Shown here: piece after piece, positions 18,632-27,180 of the stretch
How positions within the stretch are numbered: position 1 is the first letter of the stretch
How the letters are laid out: every line of letters begins with the position of its first letter
The notes under the pieces: model-generated
The model's database searches: none
What the model saw: only the letters and a program-made list of their open reading frames with translations
What the model was told of the DNA's origin: nothing
DNA from: Rhizobiales bacterium 63-22
GTDB taxonomy: Bacteria; Pseudomonadota; Alphaproteobacteria; Rhizobiales; Rhizobiaceae
DNA length: 63,333 nucleotides
Direction: 5' to 3'
Assembly (NCBI GenBank): GCA_001898995.1
Contig: MKVZ01000011.1
Coordinates: 1 to 63,333, forward strand
Translations under genes and position numbers: made by a program

Positions 18632-19651
18632 TTGGCTCAGAAAATCAAGCTCTCGACCATCGCCGATGCACTTGGCGTCTCCACGGCCACGGTTTCGCTC
18701 GCCTTGCGCGATAGCCCGCTCGTCGCCGGCCAGACGCGGGAGAAGATCAAGGAGCATGCCCGCGCCATCGGCTATATCTACAACCGCCGCGCGGCGAGCC
18801 TGCGCACCTCGCGTTCCGGCATCGTCGGCGTGGTCGTGCACGACATCATGAACCCGTTCTTCGCGGAGATCTTGCGCTCCATCGAGACGGAACTGGACCG
18901 CTCGCGCCAGACCTTCCTGCTTTCCAATCATTACGACCAGCTCGAAAAGCAGCGCACCTTCATCGATACGCTGCTCCAGCTCGGCGCCGACGGCATCATC
19001 ATGTCGCCCGCCATCGGCACGCCGGCGGAGGATATCAGGCTCGCCGAGGACAACGGCCTGCCGGTGGTGCTGATCGCGCGCAGCGTCGAGGGCGCCGACG
19101 CGCCGGTGTTCCGGGGCGACGACGCTTACGGAATCGGGCTTGCCACCAATCACCTGATCTCGCTTGGCCACAGGCGCATCGCCATGATCGGCGGTACCGA
19201 CCAGACCTCGACCGGCCGCGATCGCTATCGCGGCTATGTGCAGGCGATGGAGAAGGCGGGGCTGGAGGCGCGGCCGGACTGGCGCATCGCCGGGCCGCGC
19301 ACCAAGCAGGCGGGCTTCGAGGTCGCACCGCAATTCCTCGCGTTGAAGGACAAGCCGACCGCCGCCGTGTGCTGGAACGACCTGACCGCCATCGGCCTGA
19401 TGAACGGCATCGCACGCGCCGGGCTCGTGCCGGGCGAGGACGTTTCCGTCACCGGCTATGACGATCTGGAGGAGGCGGCCATCGCTACACCCGCGCTCAC
19501 TACGGTGTGGAACGGCCAGCGCGAGGTCGGACGCCGCGCGGCGCGCGCGCTGCTCGACCAGTTGAACGGCGTGGAGGTTTCCGCCGCGCAGGAACTGATC
19601 CACCCGGAACTGCGCATCCGGCAATCCACGTCCAAGCCGAAGTCGCCCTGA
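18632..19651 (+). CDS. LacI-family transcriptional regulator
   Basis: 339 residues from a TTG codon preceded by GGGGAGG at ideal spacing; ATG codons further upstream lack a ribosome binding site. The N-terminal HTH is KLSTIADALGVSTATVSLAL, then hinge helix YIYNRRAASLRT and a periplasmic-binding-protein-like ligand domain (GIVGVVVHDIMNPFFAEI, LGADGIIMSPA, VSVTGYDDLEEAAIATP). The end of the gene is 39 bp before a D-2-hydroxyacid dehydrogenase gene, its likely operon partner. The ligand is probably a sugar or sugar acid by family habit. Confidence 0.92.
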   Translation: MAQKIKLSTIADALGVSTATVSLALRDSPLVAGQTREKIKEHARAIGYIYNRRAASLRTSRSGIVGVVVHDIMNPFFAEILRSIETELDRSRQTFLLSNHYDQLEKQRTFIDTLLQLGADGIIMSPAIGTPAEDIRLAEDNGLPVVLIARSVEGADAPVFRGDDAYGIGLATNHLISLGHRRIAMIGGTDQTSTGRDRYRGYVQAMEKAGLEARPDWRIAGPRTKQAGFEVAPQFLALKDKPTAAVCWNDLTAIGLMNGIARAGLVPGEDVSVTGYDDLEEAAIATPALTTVWNGQREVGRRAARALLDQLNGVEVSAAQELIHPELRIRQSTSKPKSP

Positions 19652-19690
19652 CTTCCATTATCGTACAGTCTTACCCTTCAGAGTGCCATC

Positions 19691-20656
19691 ATGACGAAAC
19701 GCGATGTGACCATCCTTGTGCTCGGCAATTTCGATGATGAAGCCGTGGAACGGTTGTCGCGCGAATTCACCGTGCGGCGCATTCCACACGGCGATGCGGC
19801 GCTGGTGGACCCGGTATGGGCGAAGAAGGTGCGCGGCATCGCCAGCATGTCGAAGGTCGATGCGGCGCTGATCGACGCATTGCCCGATCTGGAGATCGTC
19901 GGCAATTTCGGTGTCGGCTATAACGATGTGGACGCGAAGCATGCCGCCGCGAAAAACGTGATGGTCACCAACACGCCGGACGTGCTGACCGACGAGGTGG
20001 CGGATACGGCCATCGGCCTGCTGATCGACACGGTGCGCGAACTGTCGAAGGCGGAGGCTTTCCTGCGGGCGGGCCGGTGGGAGAAGGGAAGCTATCCGAT
20101 ATCGCGGCTCTCGCTGCGCGGACGCAGGGTCGGCATATTCGGGCTGGGACGCATCGGCAAGTCGATAGCCCGCCGCATCGAGGCCTTCGGCCTGCCGGTC
20201 GCCTATCACAACCGCCACGAGGTCGAGGGCGTGGCCTATGATTATTATCCGAGCCTGCCGGAACTCGCGCGGGCGGTCGATACGCTGATCCTCGCCGCAC
20301 CCGGCGGCCCGGAAACGGCGAAGGCCGTCGACGCGGAGGTGCTGAAGGCGCTGGGGCCGGACGGCGTTCTCATCAATATCGGGCGCGGATCGCTGGTGGA
20401 CGAGGACGCGCTCGCCGCCGCGCTGAAGGACGGCACCATCGCGGCCGCCGGGCTCGACGTGTTCGCGAACGAGCCGCATGTCCCGCAGGGCCTGCTCGAT
20501 GCGCCGAACACGGTGCTGTTGCCGCATATCGCTTCCGCCTCGCGGAAGACCCGTCAAGCCATGGGCGATCTGGTGATCGACAATCTCATCGCGTGGTTCG
20601 ATACGGGCAGGGCGCTGACGCCCGTGCCGGAAACGGCGGCGGTCGGAAAGCGCTAA
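19691..20656 (+). CDS. D-isomer-specific 2-hydroxyacid dehydrogenase (glyoxylate/hydroxypyruvate reductase-like)
   Basis: 321-residue NAD(P)H-dependent cytoplasmic enzyme. The substrate-binding N-terminal part has VGNFGVGYNDVD. The Rossmann dinucleotide site is GIFGLGRIGKSIARR (about 148-162). The catalytic triad comes from INIGRGSLVDE (Arg), the Glu near AGLDVFANEPHVP, and the His of LLPHIASAS. The sequence LGRIGKSIARRIEAFG with NRH (HNRHE) fits GhrB-like enzymes that prefer NADPH. It probably reduces hydroxypyruvate or glyoxylate. It follows the LacI gene, so its expression may be substrate-controlled. Confidence 0.9.
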   Translation: MTKRDVTILVLGNFDDEAVERLSREFTVRRIPHGDAALVDPVWAKKVRGIASMSKVDAALIDALPDLEIVGNFGVGYNDVDAKHAAAKNVMVTNTPDVLTDEVADTAIGLLIDTVRELSKAEAFLRAGRWEKGSYPISRLSLRGRRVGIFGLGRIGKSIARRIEAFGLPVAYHNRHEVEGVAYDYYPSLPELARAVDTLILAAPGGPETAKAVDAEVLKALGPDGVLINIGRGSLVDEDALAAALKDGTIAAAGLDVFANEPHVPQGLLDAPNTVLLPHIASASRKTRQAMGDLVIDNLIAWFDTGRALTPVPETAAVGKR

Positions 20657-20760
20657 AGCATGTCGCGCAAAAGTGTGCAGCGGTTTTGCGATAACGACAT
20701 GCGCAAAAACAAAATGCTAAAGCGCGGAAAGCGAATCTGAAAGATCGCGACGTGCTCTAG
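20654..20760. repeat. 107-bp palindromic repeat, copy B
   Basis: Starts TAAAGCATGTCGCGCAAAAG and ends GATCGCGACGTGCTCTAG; closely matches copy A at 16964-17069 with scattered substitutions (GTGCAGCGG in place of GGAACCGG). It overlaps the stop codon of the dehydrogenase gene. Confidence 0.8.
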
Positions 20761-20762
20761 GT

Positions 20763-21536
20763 TCAGGCGCTCTTGCCGGCCTTGTGCGCACGCACGGCCG
20801 TGCCGAAAGCCTCGAAGATGCGGCGCGAGGGAGCGTCCGTCTGCGCCCAGTATTCCGGATGCCATTGCACGCCCACGGCAAAGCCTTTGGCGTCCTTCAC
20901 CGAGACGGCCTCGATGGTGCCGTCCTCGGCCACCGCCTCCACATCGAGGCGCGGGGCGATCCGGTCGATGGCCTGCCGATGGACGGAGTTCACGCGCACG
21001 CTGTCCTCCTTCAGGATTTCCGCGAGGCACGAGCCGGGTTTCACCCGCACCGGATGCTGGATCGCGAAGCGTTCCGCCGGAACGTCCGATTGCGGCGCGC
21101 GGTGGTCCATGCGGCCTTCCAGTTCCTGAATCTCGGTGGCGAGCGTGCCGCCGAGCGCCACGTTCATCTCCTGAATGCCGCGGCAGATTGCGAGCACCGG
21201 CACGCCCCTGTCGATAGCCGCGCGCAGGAGCGGCAGCGAGGTCGCGTCGCGGGCATTGTCGTAGGGCTCGAATACCGCGTCCGGCGCAACGCCGTAAAGC
21301 GCGGGATGCACGTTGGAGCGGGAACCCGTCACGAGCACGCCGTCCACGGCATCCAGAACCGCGTCGAGGTCGATCCGGTCGCCGAAGCTCGGCACCATGA
21401 GTGGCGTCACATCCGCGACCTCGATTGCCGCCGCGAGATATTGTTGCGGCGCGGCATGCCAGACATAGTTCTCGAATTGCTTGACATCGGTCGGGACGGC
21501 AACGAGGGGACGGGACGGTTTCGGCATTCGATTCAT
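20763..21536 (-). CDS. PuuD-type gamma-glutamyl-gamma-aminobutyrate hydrolase (class I GATase-like)
   Basis: 257 residues from ATG 21536 (a second ATG is three codons in; neither has a strong ribosome binding site). The class-I glutamine-amidotransferase-like C26 peptidase fold is shown by GVLVTGSRSNVHPALYG, the nucleophile elbow VPVLAICRGIQEMNVALGG (C118) and the catalytic His-Glu in GVQWHPEYW. Family members cut gamma-glutamyl-GABA in putrescine breakdown or remove other gamma-glutamyl groups. It lies 82 bp downstream of the HPr-EI gene on the same strand, so it may be read through from the PTS operon, but a functional link is not evident. Confidence 0.85.
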   Translation of the reverse strand: MNRMPKPSRPLVAVPTDVKQFENYVWHAAPQQYLAAAIEVADVTPLMVPSFGDRIDLDAVLDAVDGVLVTGSRSNVHPALYGVAPDAVFEPYDNARDATSLPLLRAAIDRGVPVLAICRGIQEMNVALGGTLATEIQELEGRMDHRAPQSDVPAERFAIQHPVRVKPGSCLAEILKEDSVRVNSVHRQAIDRIAPRLDVEAVAEDGTIEAVSVKDAKGFAVGVQWHPEYWAQTDAPSRRIFEAFGTAVRAHKAGKSA

Positions 21537-21618
21537 CCAGGAGATAATGATCCTGCGATCCTTAAACCCGCGCGGCGATGCGTGCAATCGGGAACAGGGC
21601 CGCGCAAGGTTTCCGCCT

Positions 21619-23595
21619 TCATTCGCAGGCAGGATCGGCGCCGAACAGATTGGCCAAGGTCTTCTTCGCGCGCGGGATAGAGGCGGGGCTCATGCTCAGT
21701 TCCGTCAGCCCCATGCGGATGAATTCGGCGATCAGGTCCGGCCTGCCCGCCGCCTCGCCGCACATACCGACCATGATCCCGGCTTTCACGGCGGCCTTCG
21801 CCGTCATTTCGATGGCGGTCATGACGGCCGGATGGCGCACGTCGTTCAGCTTCGCCACGGTGGGATTGAGCCGGTCCGCCGCCATCACATATTGCGTGAG
21901 GTCGTTGGTGCCGATGGAGAAGAAGGCGGCCTCCTGCGCCAGTTGGTCGGCGGCGAACACCGTCGCCGGAGTCTCGATCATCACGCCCAGCCCGAACGTG
22001 CCGTAGGGCTTGCCCTCCGCGTCGAGTTCGCGCTCGCATTCTGCGATGAGCACCTTCGTCGCCCGCACTTCGTCCACGTCGGACACCATGGGCAGCATGA
22101 CCTTGAGATTGCCATGCACCGCCGCGCGCAGCAGCGCGCGCAATTGCGGCTTGAAGATATCCGGCCGGTCGAGACACATGCGCACGCCGCGCCAGCCGAG
22201 GAAGGGGTTTTCCTCATGGGGAAAATCGATGCCGCTGACCGGCTTGTCGCCGCCTATGTCGAGCGTGCGCACGATCACGGCATGGGACGGAAAGGCCTTG
22301 AGCAGGGCGGAATAGGTCTCCATCTGCATGTCCTCGGACGGCAGATGGATATGTTTCATGAACAGGAGTTCGGTGCGGAACAGGCCGATGCCCATCGCGC
22401 CGGCTTCCTGTGCCGCCTCGATCTCCTCGATAGCGCCGAGATTGGCCGCCACCTCGATCACCGTCCCGTCGCCGCGGCGGGGAACGAAATCGCGATACCT
22501 GTCCAGCGCGCGGCGCTCTTCCGCCGCCTTGGCGATGCGGCTTTCCATATCCGCCACCACGGCGGATGCGGGGTCGGGATGCACGATACCCGCGCTGCCG
22601 TCGACGGCGACGAGGCGCGCATCCTTCAGCCTTCGCACCGCGTCGCCCAGTCCCAGCACCGCCGGTATGCCGTGCGTGCGGGCGATGATGGCGACATGCG
22701 AGGTGGAGCCGCCATGGCCGCAGATCACGCCGCGAATCCGCTTCAGCGGCGCGCGCGCCAGATCCCATGCGCCGATATCCTCCGCGATGAGGATCGCGCC
22801 TTCGGGCAGGGTTTCGAGATCGGGGTCTTCCTGCCCCAGAAGCGTCAGGCATATCTGCCGGCTGATCGCATGCACGTCGTCGGCGCGGGCGTTCATATAA
22901 GGATCGTCGAGGCCGGCGAATTGCTGCGCAACGGTGGAGGCTGCGCCCAGCACCGCCGATACGGCATCCAGCCCGCCGCGAACGAGAGCCAGCGTCTCGT
23001 CGCGCAGCGTTTCGTCGGAAGCGATGTCCTTCAGCGCGGCGATGATGCCGCGATCGCTTTCCGCGAGGCTGCCATGCGCCAGCGAATGCGCCATGCGCTC
23101 CTGCACGGCGGCGACCGCCGCCTCATAGCGCGCGATTTCCGGCTCGACGGCATCCGGGGCGAGCTTGCCCGTGCCGGGTCTGATCTCGGCCGGGAAGAAA
23201 GGGAAAGCCGGGCCGAGCGCCAGACCTTCGCTCGCCGCGACACCCTTGATCTGGCCCGGCGCCGGCGCGGCTGGATCGGGGGCCGGTCCGGCCTGCGCGG
23301 GGCGTCTGGCGGGCGCTGCCGGCTCGCTTTCCTCGATCCCGGCGCGTGGGTTCTCCAGATAGCCGATCAGCACTTCAAGCGCCTCGATCGCATCCGCGCC
23401 CTCGGCGCGCACGGTTACCGCGTCGTTCTCCTTCACACCGAGCAGCATGAGCTTGACGGAACTTTTGGCGCTGACGCTCTTGCCGTCCTTCGCGATCTCT
23501 ATATCGCACTCGAAGCTCTTGGCGAGCTTGACGAAGCGGGTGGCGGGGCGCGCATGCAGCCCCTCATGCACCCGCACGATGGTCGAACGTTCCAT
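21619..23595 (-). CDS. HPr-Enzyme I fusion phosphotransferase of the sugar PTS
   Basis: 658-residue cytoplasmic phosphocarrier combining HPr and PTS Enzyme I. HPr domain 1-85 has phospho-His H14 in HEGLHARPATR and the Ser46-like site KSSVKLMLLGV. A Pro/Ala linker covers about 90-115. The EI N-terminal swivel domain has the active His H300 in GGSTSHVAIIARTHGIPA. The PEP-binding barrel shows GIGLFRTELLFM, FSIGTNDLTQYVMAADR and GMCGEAAGR. There is no N-terminal GAF domain, so it is not PtsP of the nitrogen PTS. It is the last-but-one or last gene of the glucitol-type PTS operon and could energise both IIA proteins of the cluster. Confidence 0.94.
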   Translation of the reverse strand: MERSTIVRVHEGLHARPATRFVKLAKSFECDIEIAKDGKSVSAKSSVKLMLLGVKENDAVTVRAEGADAIEALEVLIGYLENPRAGIEESEPAAPARRPAQAGPAPDPAAPAPGQIKGVAASEGLALGPAFPFFPAEIRPGTGKLAPDAVEPEIARYEAAVAAVQERMAHSLAHGSLAESDRGIIAALKDIASDETLRDETLALVRGGLDAVSAVLGAASTVAQQFAGLDDPYMNARADDVHAISRQICLTLLGQEDPDLETLPEGAILIAEDIGAWDLARAPLKRIRGVICGHGGSTSHVAIIARTHGIPAVLGLGDAVRRLKDARLVAVDGSAGIVHPDPASAVVADMESRIAKAAEERRALDRYRDFVPRRGDGTVIEVAANLGAIEEIEAAQEAGAMGIGLFRTELLFMKHIHLPSEDMQMETYSALLKAFPSHAVIVRTLDIGGDKPVSGIDFPHEENPFLGWRGVRMCLDRPDIFKPQLRALLRAAVHGNLKVMLPMVSDVDEVRATKVLIAECERELDAEGKPYGTFGLGVMIETPATVFAADQLAQEAAFFSIGTNDLTQYVMAADRLNPTVAKLNDVRHPAVMTAIEMTAKAAVKAGIMVGMCGEAAGRPDLIAEFIRMGLTELSMSPASIPRAKKTLANLFGADPACE

Positions 23596-23616
23596 TTCAG
23601 TCGTCCTGAACCTGTT

Positions 23617-23997
23617 TCAGCCGCCGATGACGATGGTGCTGCCCTCGCGCAGGGCGGCGATCAGCGTCGCGCCGTCCACCTCGGTGGCGCAGATTTCGCC
23701 CGGACGGTCCGTTTCGTCAGCGCCGGTGAAGGCGAGCACCACATGGCCGATGTCGCGCACCTTTTCCCATGCGCTTGGCCCGACGGCGGTGATGCGGGCG
23801 GCGACGGCGCCGATGGCGATGGGTGTGCCCACCGGCGGGGCGGCTTCGCCCGGACCTTCCTCGACCGCGTGCATCACCGAGACTTCCGCCAGTTCCGGCG
23901 GTGAGCCGTCCGCGAACAGGATCACGACGCCGCCTTCCGCGAGGTCGGCGACTTCCGGCCCGATGGCGGTGATCCGCGTCTTGAGATGTATCGTCAT
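23617..23997 (-). CDS. srlB: PTS glucitol/sorbitol-family IIA component
   Basis: 126-residue cytoplasmic phosphocarrier of the PTS Gut family. It takes phosphate from HPr on a His (H43 in LAEVSVMHAVEEG) and passes it to IIB. MTIHLKTRITAIGPEVADL and GHVVLAFTGADETDRPGEI match the family. It is next to the HPr-EI fusion (21 bp) and 90 bp after the IIB gene. Glucitol-type naming is by homology; the true substrate may be another polyol. Confidence 0.9.
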   Translation of the reverse strand: MTIHLKTRITAIGPEVADLAEGGVVILFADGSPPELAEVSVMHAVEEGPGEAAPPVGTPIAIGAVAARITAVGPSAWEKVRDIGHVVLAFTGADETDRPGEICATEVDGATLIAALREGSTIVIGG

Positions 23998-24087
23998 GAT
24001 GGCGGTCCTTTCGGTATTGCAGGCGTGTCTTGGGAAGACGTACTTGGGGAGAATGGCCCGCCGCCGGGGCGGCGGGCCGCTTGTAGC

Positions 24088-25092
24088 TTACAGCACGGCG
24101 AGGCTGACCAGCCATGCGATCAGGACCGAAACCGGGCCCATGATCTGCCGGCTGATGAGCACGGCGGGCACGCCGATCTCGATGGTCTTGGGCTTGGCTT
24201 CGCCGAGCGCGAGGCCCACGGGCACGAAGTCGCAGCCCACCTGCGTATTATAGGCGAAGAGCGCGGGCAGGGCCATTGCCGGCGCGATGGTGCCGTTGGC
24301 GATCTGCGGGCCGATGATGGCGACGCCGATCACCTGCGCGATCACCGCGCCGGGGCCGAGGATCGGCGACAGGAAGGGCAGGCCGCAGATGGCAGACAGG
24401 ACAAGCAGGCCGATGATATTGTTGGCCAGCGGTCCCATCGGCTGGGCGAGGATGTCGCCGATGCCGGTATAGAGGATGAGGCCGATCAGCATGGTCACGA
24501 AGGCCATGAACGGCAGCACGTTGCGCACCACCTGATCGATGGTGCGGCGGCCGGCATTGAAGAAGATGCCGACCACGCGCCCCATGACGCGGCCGATGCT
24601 GCTGATGAAGCCGATGAGACCGCCGTCGTTCGGATTGTCGACCGGAGCGGCGGGCTTTTCGGGCTCGGCGGCGGCGGCCGCCGCTGCAGGAGCCGCGGCG
24701 GAGCTCGCTTCCGAACCGTCGGCCGGGACGATGTTTTCCGGCTTCACGCCGGAGACGTAGATGTCCTCGGTGATGAATTGCGCCAGAGGGCCGGACTGGC
24801 CGACGGGCGTGAGGTTGACGGTCGGGATGCGCTTGCGCGGATAGACGCCGCAGCGGGCCGTGCCGCCGCAGTCCACCACCACCACCGCCATCTCGCTCTC
24901 GATGGGCGGGGCGCGGAAGCCGTCGACGGCTTCCGCGCCGGTCATCTCGGCGATCTGCCGGGCGATGGGGTGGATGCCGCCGCCGGTGACGGAGACGACC
25001 TTGCTGCGTTGCTCGGTCGGCTGGATGACGAGCGGGCCGCCCCAGCCGTTGGAGCCCCTCGAAATCTTTACGGGCTTGTAGGTCTTGGCCAT
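24088..25092 (-). CDS. srlE: PTS glucitol/sorbitol-family IIB (IIBC2) component
   Basis: 334 residues. The N-terminal cytoplasmic IIB domain begins VKISRGSNGWGGPLVI and carries the phospho-cysteine C75 in VVVDCGGTARCGVYPRKR. A linker rich in Ala (SSAAAPAAAAAAAEPEKPAAP) leads to the C-terminal membrane part: VVRNVLPFMAFVTMLIGLI, then LLVLSAICGLPFLSPILGPGA and YNTQVGCDFVPVGLALGEA. Length and order match SrlE (about 320 residues) with a longer linker. Together with the IIC protein it forms the permease that phosphorylates a polyol during uptake. Confidence 0.92.
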   Translation of the reverse strand: MAKTYKPVKISRGSNGWGGPLVIQPTEQRSKVVSVTGGGIHPIARQIAEMTGAEAVDGFRAPPIESEMAVVVVDCGGTARCGVYPRKRIPTVNLTPVGQSGPLAQFITEDIYVSGVKPENIVPADGSEASSAAAPAAAAAAAEPEKPAAPVDNPNDGGLIGFISSIGRVMGRVVGIFFNAGRRTIDQVVRNVLPFMAFVTMLIGLILYTGIGDILAQPMGPLANNIIGLLVLSAICGLPFLSPILGPGAVIAQVIGVAIIGPQIANGTIAPAMALPALFAYNTQVGCDFVPVGLALGEAKPKTIEIGVPAVLISRQIMGPVSVLIAWLVSLAVL

Positions 25093-25111
25093 AATGTTCT
25101 CCCCCGCGCCT

Positions 25112-25912
25112 TCAGAGTTCGACGCCCTGGCGGCGTGCCATGATGGCGGTGATGCGCTCGGTGAGCATGCCTTTCAGCAGGATGACCACGAGGCCGACGA
25201 TGGCGTACCAGATGGCCACGCTGATGTGATAGCTGTTTGGTACCGCGCCTCTTTTTTCCAGTTCCAGAAGCGCGACCAGAACGCCGCCCCAGACGAAATA
25301 TTCGCCGGGATTGATGTGCGGGAACAGGCCGAGCGGCGGATGCACGTAGGAGACGGCCGCGTCATAGAAGGCCGGCTTGTACTTCTCCTCCAGGAAGGAG
25401 CCGAAGGTGTAGGCCATCGGATTGGTCAGGAAGAAGACCGCGAGCACCGGCAGCACTGTGTAGCGGGTGAGCGCGATGCGGCCCGCGCCGCGCGCCACGC
25501 CGTGCACGCGCTGCTCGCCGACGAGTTCGGTGATGGCATAGAAGGCGGTCATCAGCACCACCAGCGTCGGGATGATGCCGGTCACGAAGCTGGAAAAAAC
25601 CTCGCCGCCCTTCTGGAAAACGCCGATGAAGTGCTTGCCGATGGAAGCGAGCCAGCCGAGCTGTTCCACCTGCTGTACATGCTGGAGGCGCTCCTTGAAC
25701 TGATCGACGGTGATGTGGTCACCGGCGGCCTGAGCGGCGGGATGCGTGGCTGTCTGAGTGGTCGCCTGCGCCAGTTGTACGAGATCGTGGCCGCCGCCAT
25801 GCGCGAGGGCGGGCTTGCCGTGAAACACCGCCTCGGACGCCATATGGCCGGCGGCATGTAATGTTTGTAAGGCCGTATCGGCGTTTTGCGCCAGCATCGC
25901 TGCTATAGACAT
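25112..25912 (-). CDS. srlA: PTS glucitol/sorbitol-family IIC component with long N-terminal extension
   Basis: 266-residue inner-membrane component. The conserved IIC part begins near FKERLQHVQQVEQLGWLASI and has helices VTGIIPTLVVLMTAFYAI, VLPVLAVFFLTNPMAYTF and HISVAIWYAIVGLVVILL, with the family stretch HINPGEYFVWGGV. E. coli SrlA is about 187 residues. This protein has an extra roughly 70-80 residues at the front, rich in Ala, His and Gln. GAGGAGGAG lies at ideal spacing before the ATG, so the extension appears to be translated. It is the second gene after gutM. Confidence 0.9.
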   Translation of the reverse strand: MSIAAMLAQNADTALQTLHAAGHMASEAVFHGKPALAHGGGHDLVQLAQATTQTATHPAAQAAGDHITVDQFKERLQHVQQVEQLGWLASIGKHFIGVFQKGGEVFSSFVTGIIPTLVVLMTAFYAITELVGEQRVHGVARGAGRIALTRYTVLPVLAVFFLTNPMAYTFGSFLEEKYKPAFYDAAVSYVHPPLGLFPHINPGEYFVWGGVLVALLELEKRGAVPNSYHISVAIWYAIVGLVVILLKGMLTERITAIMARRQGVEL

Positions 25913-25937
25913 CGATTCTCCTCCTCGATTGCCTTTC

Positions 25938-26375
25938 TCAAAGGGCGTGTGCTTCCGCTGCCCCGATTCCCTCTTGGGCCGCGTCGTCGGCCCTTTCCTT
26001 CACCCGCTCGATCTGGTCCATCGCCTGTCGGGCGGCGCGTGCCGTCGCCGAGCCGTCGGCGAGGGCCGGATCGTTGCGCAGAGCATCGAGCGGCATGCCC
26101 TCGACGCTTTCCCGCCGCCTGAATTTTGCGAAAACGGTCCGCCCGTGCATTTCGAGGAAGCGGCGGACCTTCAGATCGCGGTCCACGACGATCAGGACGA
26201 TGGTGCCGCCGCGCAGATAGCCGCGCACATGGCCCGCCCCGACAAAGCCGTCGGTATAGCGGGAAGTGACACCCTTCATCACGTCGGAATAATGGCGCAT
26301 CTGGAACCAGACACCCAGCGACTGGATGCCCCACAGACATGCCAGGCCCAGCAAGGCCCATTGCCAGATCGCCAT
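25938..26375 (-). CDS. gutM: Glucitol operon activator-like protein GutM
   Basis: 145 residues from the ATG giving MAIWQWALLGLACLWGIQ, preceded by GGAGGAGAG. It has one N-terminal membrane helix, then RGYLRGGTIVLIVVDRDLKVRRFL, which is typical of the GutM family that travels with Srl/Gut PTS operons. GutM activates gut transcription in E. coli, but these proteins lack a classical DNA-binding domain. It is the first gene of the PTS operon, and a putative promoter with an operator motif lies just upstream. Confidence 0.87.
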   Translation of the reverse strand: MAIWQWALLGLACLWGIQSLGVWFQMRHYSDVMKGVTSRYTDGFVGAGHVRGYLRGGTIVLIVVDRDLKVRRFLEMHGRTVFAKFRRRESVEGMPLDALRNDPALADGSATARAARQAMDQIERVKERADDAAQEGIGAAEAHAL

Positions 26376-26395
26376 CGCGCTCTCCTCCGCCGAAA

Positions 26396-26424
26396 AATAG
26401 AACATTTGTTTTTTATAATGTCAA
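26396..26424 (-). promoter_or_regulatory. Putative promoter and operator of the gutM-PTS operon
   Basis: Read on the minus strand: TTGACA (-35, 26424-26419), a 17-bp spacer, then TCTATT (-10). The spacer and -10 edge contain AAACAAATGTTC (plus-strand 26400-26411), an AACA-AA-TGTT palindrome. The identical 12-mer lies in the spacer of the promoter before the DRL gene. The promoter call is by eye from consensus match. Confidence 0.6.
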
Positions 26425-26534
26425 TATGTATAATACCGGAAGGGCGCCGGCAGGCTGGGGCGTGATCCTGAAAAATTGCTTCGCAGTTTTCGGAATGCGC
26501 TTTATCTTCATGCCGAGGACGGAGACGCGCGGAC

Positions 26535-27167
26535 ATGGATTTGCTTCTCAAGGACCAGATGGCGTCGATGCCGGATTTGCGCCGGCGTTTGCGCCAGTTG
26601 CGATGGTTCCGGGCGACGTTCCGCAAGCATGCGGCCCTTCTGCACGGGATTTACGGCGTGCGCTATGAGATCGACGAGGGCCGGCTGACCGAGGCTTTTC
26701 TCAACTGGGTGGAACTGGTCGAGCAGAACAGGCGCTTCGCCAGGGTGGACCGCAAGGATTTCATCGTCTTCGCCGCCGGTCTGGTGCTGCGTGAACTGAT
26801 CCGCCTGTCGCCGGTCAGGGTGGTGTGTCCGCCGCGCTCCGGCGAGGGCGGCAAAGCGCCGCTGAACGAGATCGTGGCCTTCTGGCCGGAGGGGTTCCTC
26901 TATACGAATTACTGCATCTGCGCCATTGCCGCCGTCGAGGAGCAGGAATTCGGAGCGGCGCCCGATATCGACGCTTGCGCCGACGATTTGCGCACATGGT
27001 GGTCCTACCGGGAAAACGTCGCCGACATGCCCGGTTACGCCATCGCTTTCCTCGACAAGTTCCTCGGCGGCGAGCCGAACTGGGTCATGCCGGACCTGGC
27101 CTCGGCGCGGGTCGCGGTGCAGCGGGCGCTGGGCGCGCGCAATCCGGCGGGCGCCATAAAGGGATAG
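26535..27167 (+). CDS. Unknown protein inside the PTS cluster
   Basis: 210-residue soluble protein without signal peptide or clear motif. It begins MDLLLKDQMASMPDLRRRLR and goes on with a basic helix-rich N-terminus (WFRATFRKHAALLHGIYGVR), a middle helix FLNWVELVEQNRRFARVDRK and a C-terminal acidic part with WWSYRENVADMPGYAI. I do not recognise the family. It is divergent from gutM, convergent with the galactitol-type IIB gene (13 bp gap), and shares the control region that holds the PTS operator. A role in the same pathway or its control is inferred from position alone. Confidence 0.75.
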   Translation: MDLLLKDQMASMPDLRRRLRQLRWFRATFRKHAALLHGIYGVRYEIDEGRLTEAFLNWVELVEQNRRFARVDRKDFIVFAAGLVLRELIRLSPVRVVCPPRSGEGGKAPLNEIVAFWPEGFLYTNYCICAIAAVEEQEFGAAPDIDACADDLRTWWSYRENVADMPGYAIAFLDKFLGGEPNWVMPDLASARVAVQRALGARNPAGAIKG

Positions 27168-27180
27168 CGCCGGCTGGCGG

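Noticed and set aside
18632..19651. LacI protein as the regulator of the AAACAAATGTTC sites
   Set aside because: LacI operators usually have a central CG pair; this motif has an AA/TT centre, and the gene is 7.7-11 kb from the sites with its own likely target next door.
21481..23904. 807-codon plus-strand open frame
   Set aside because: Antisense to the HPr-EI fusion and part of IIA, which have all active-site motifs in order.
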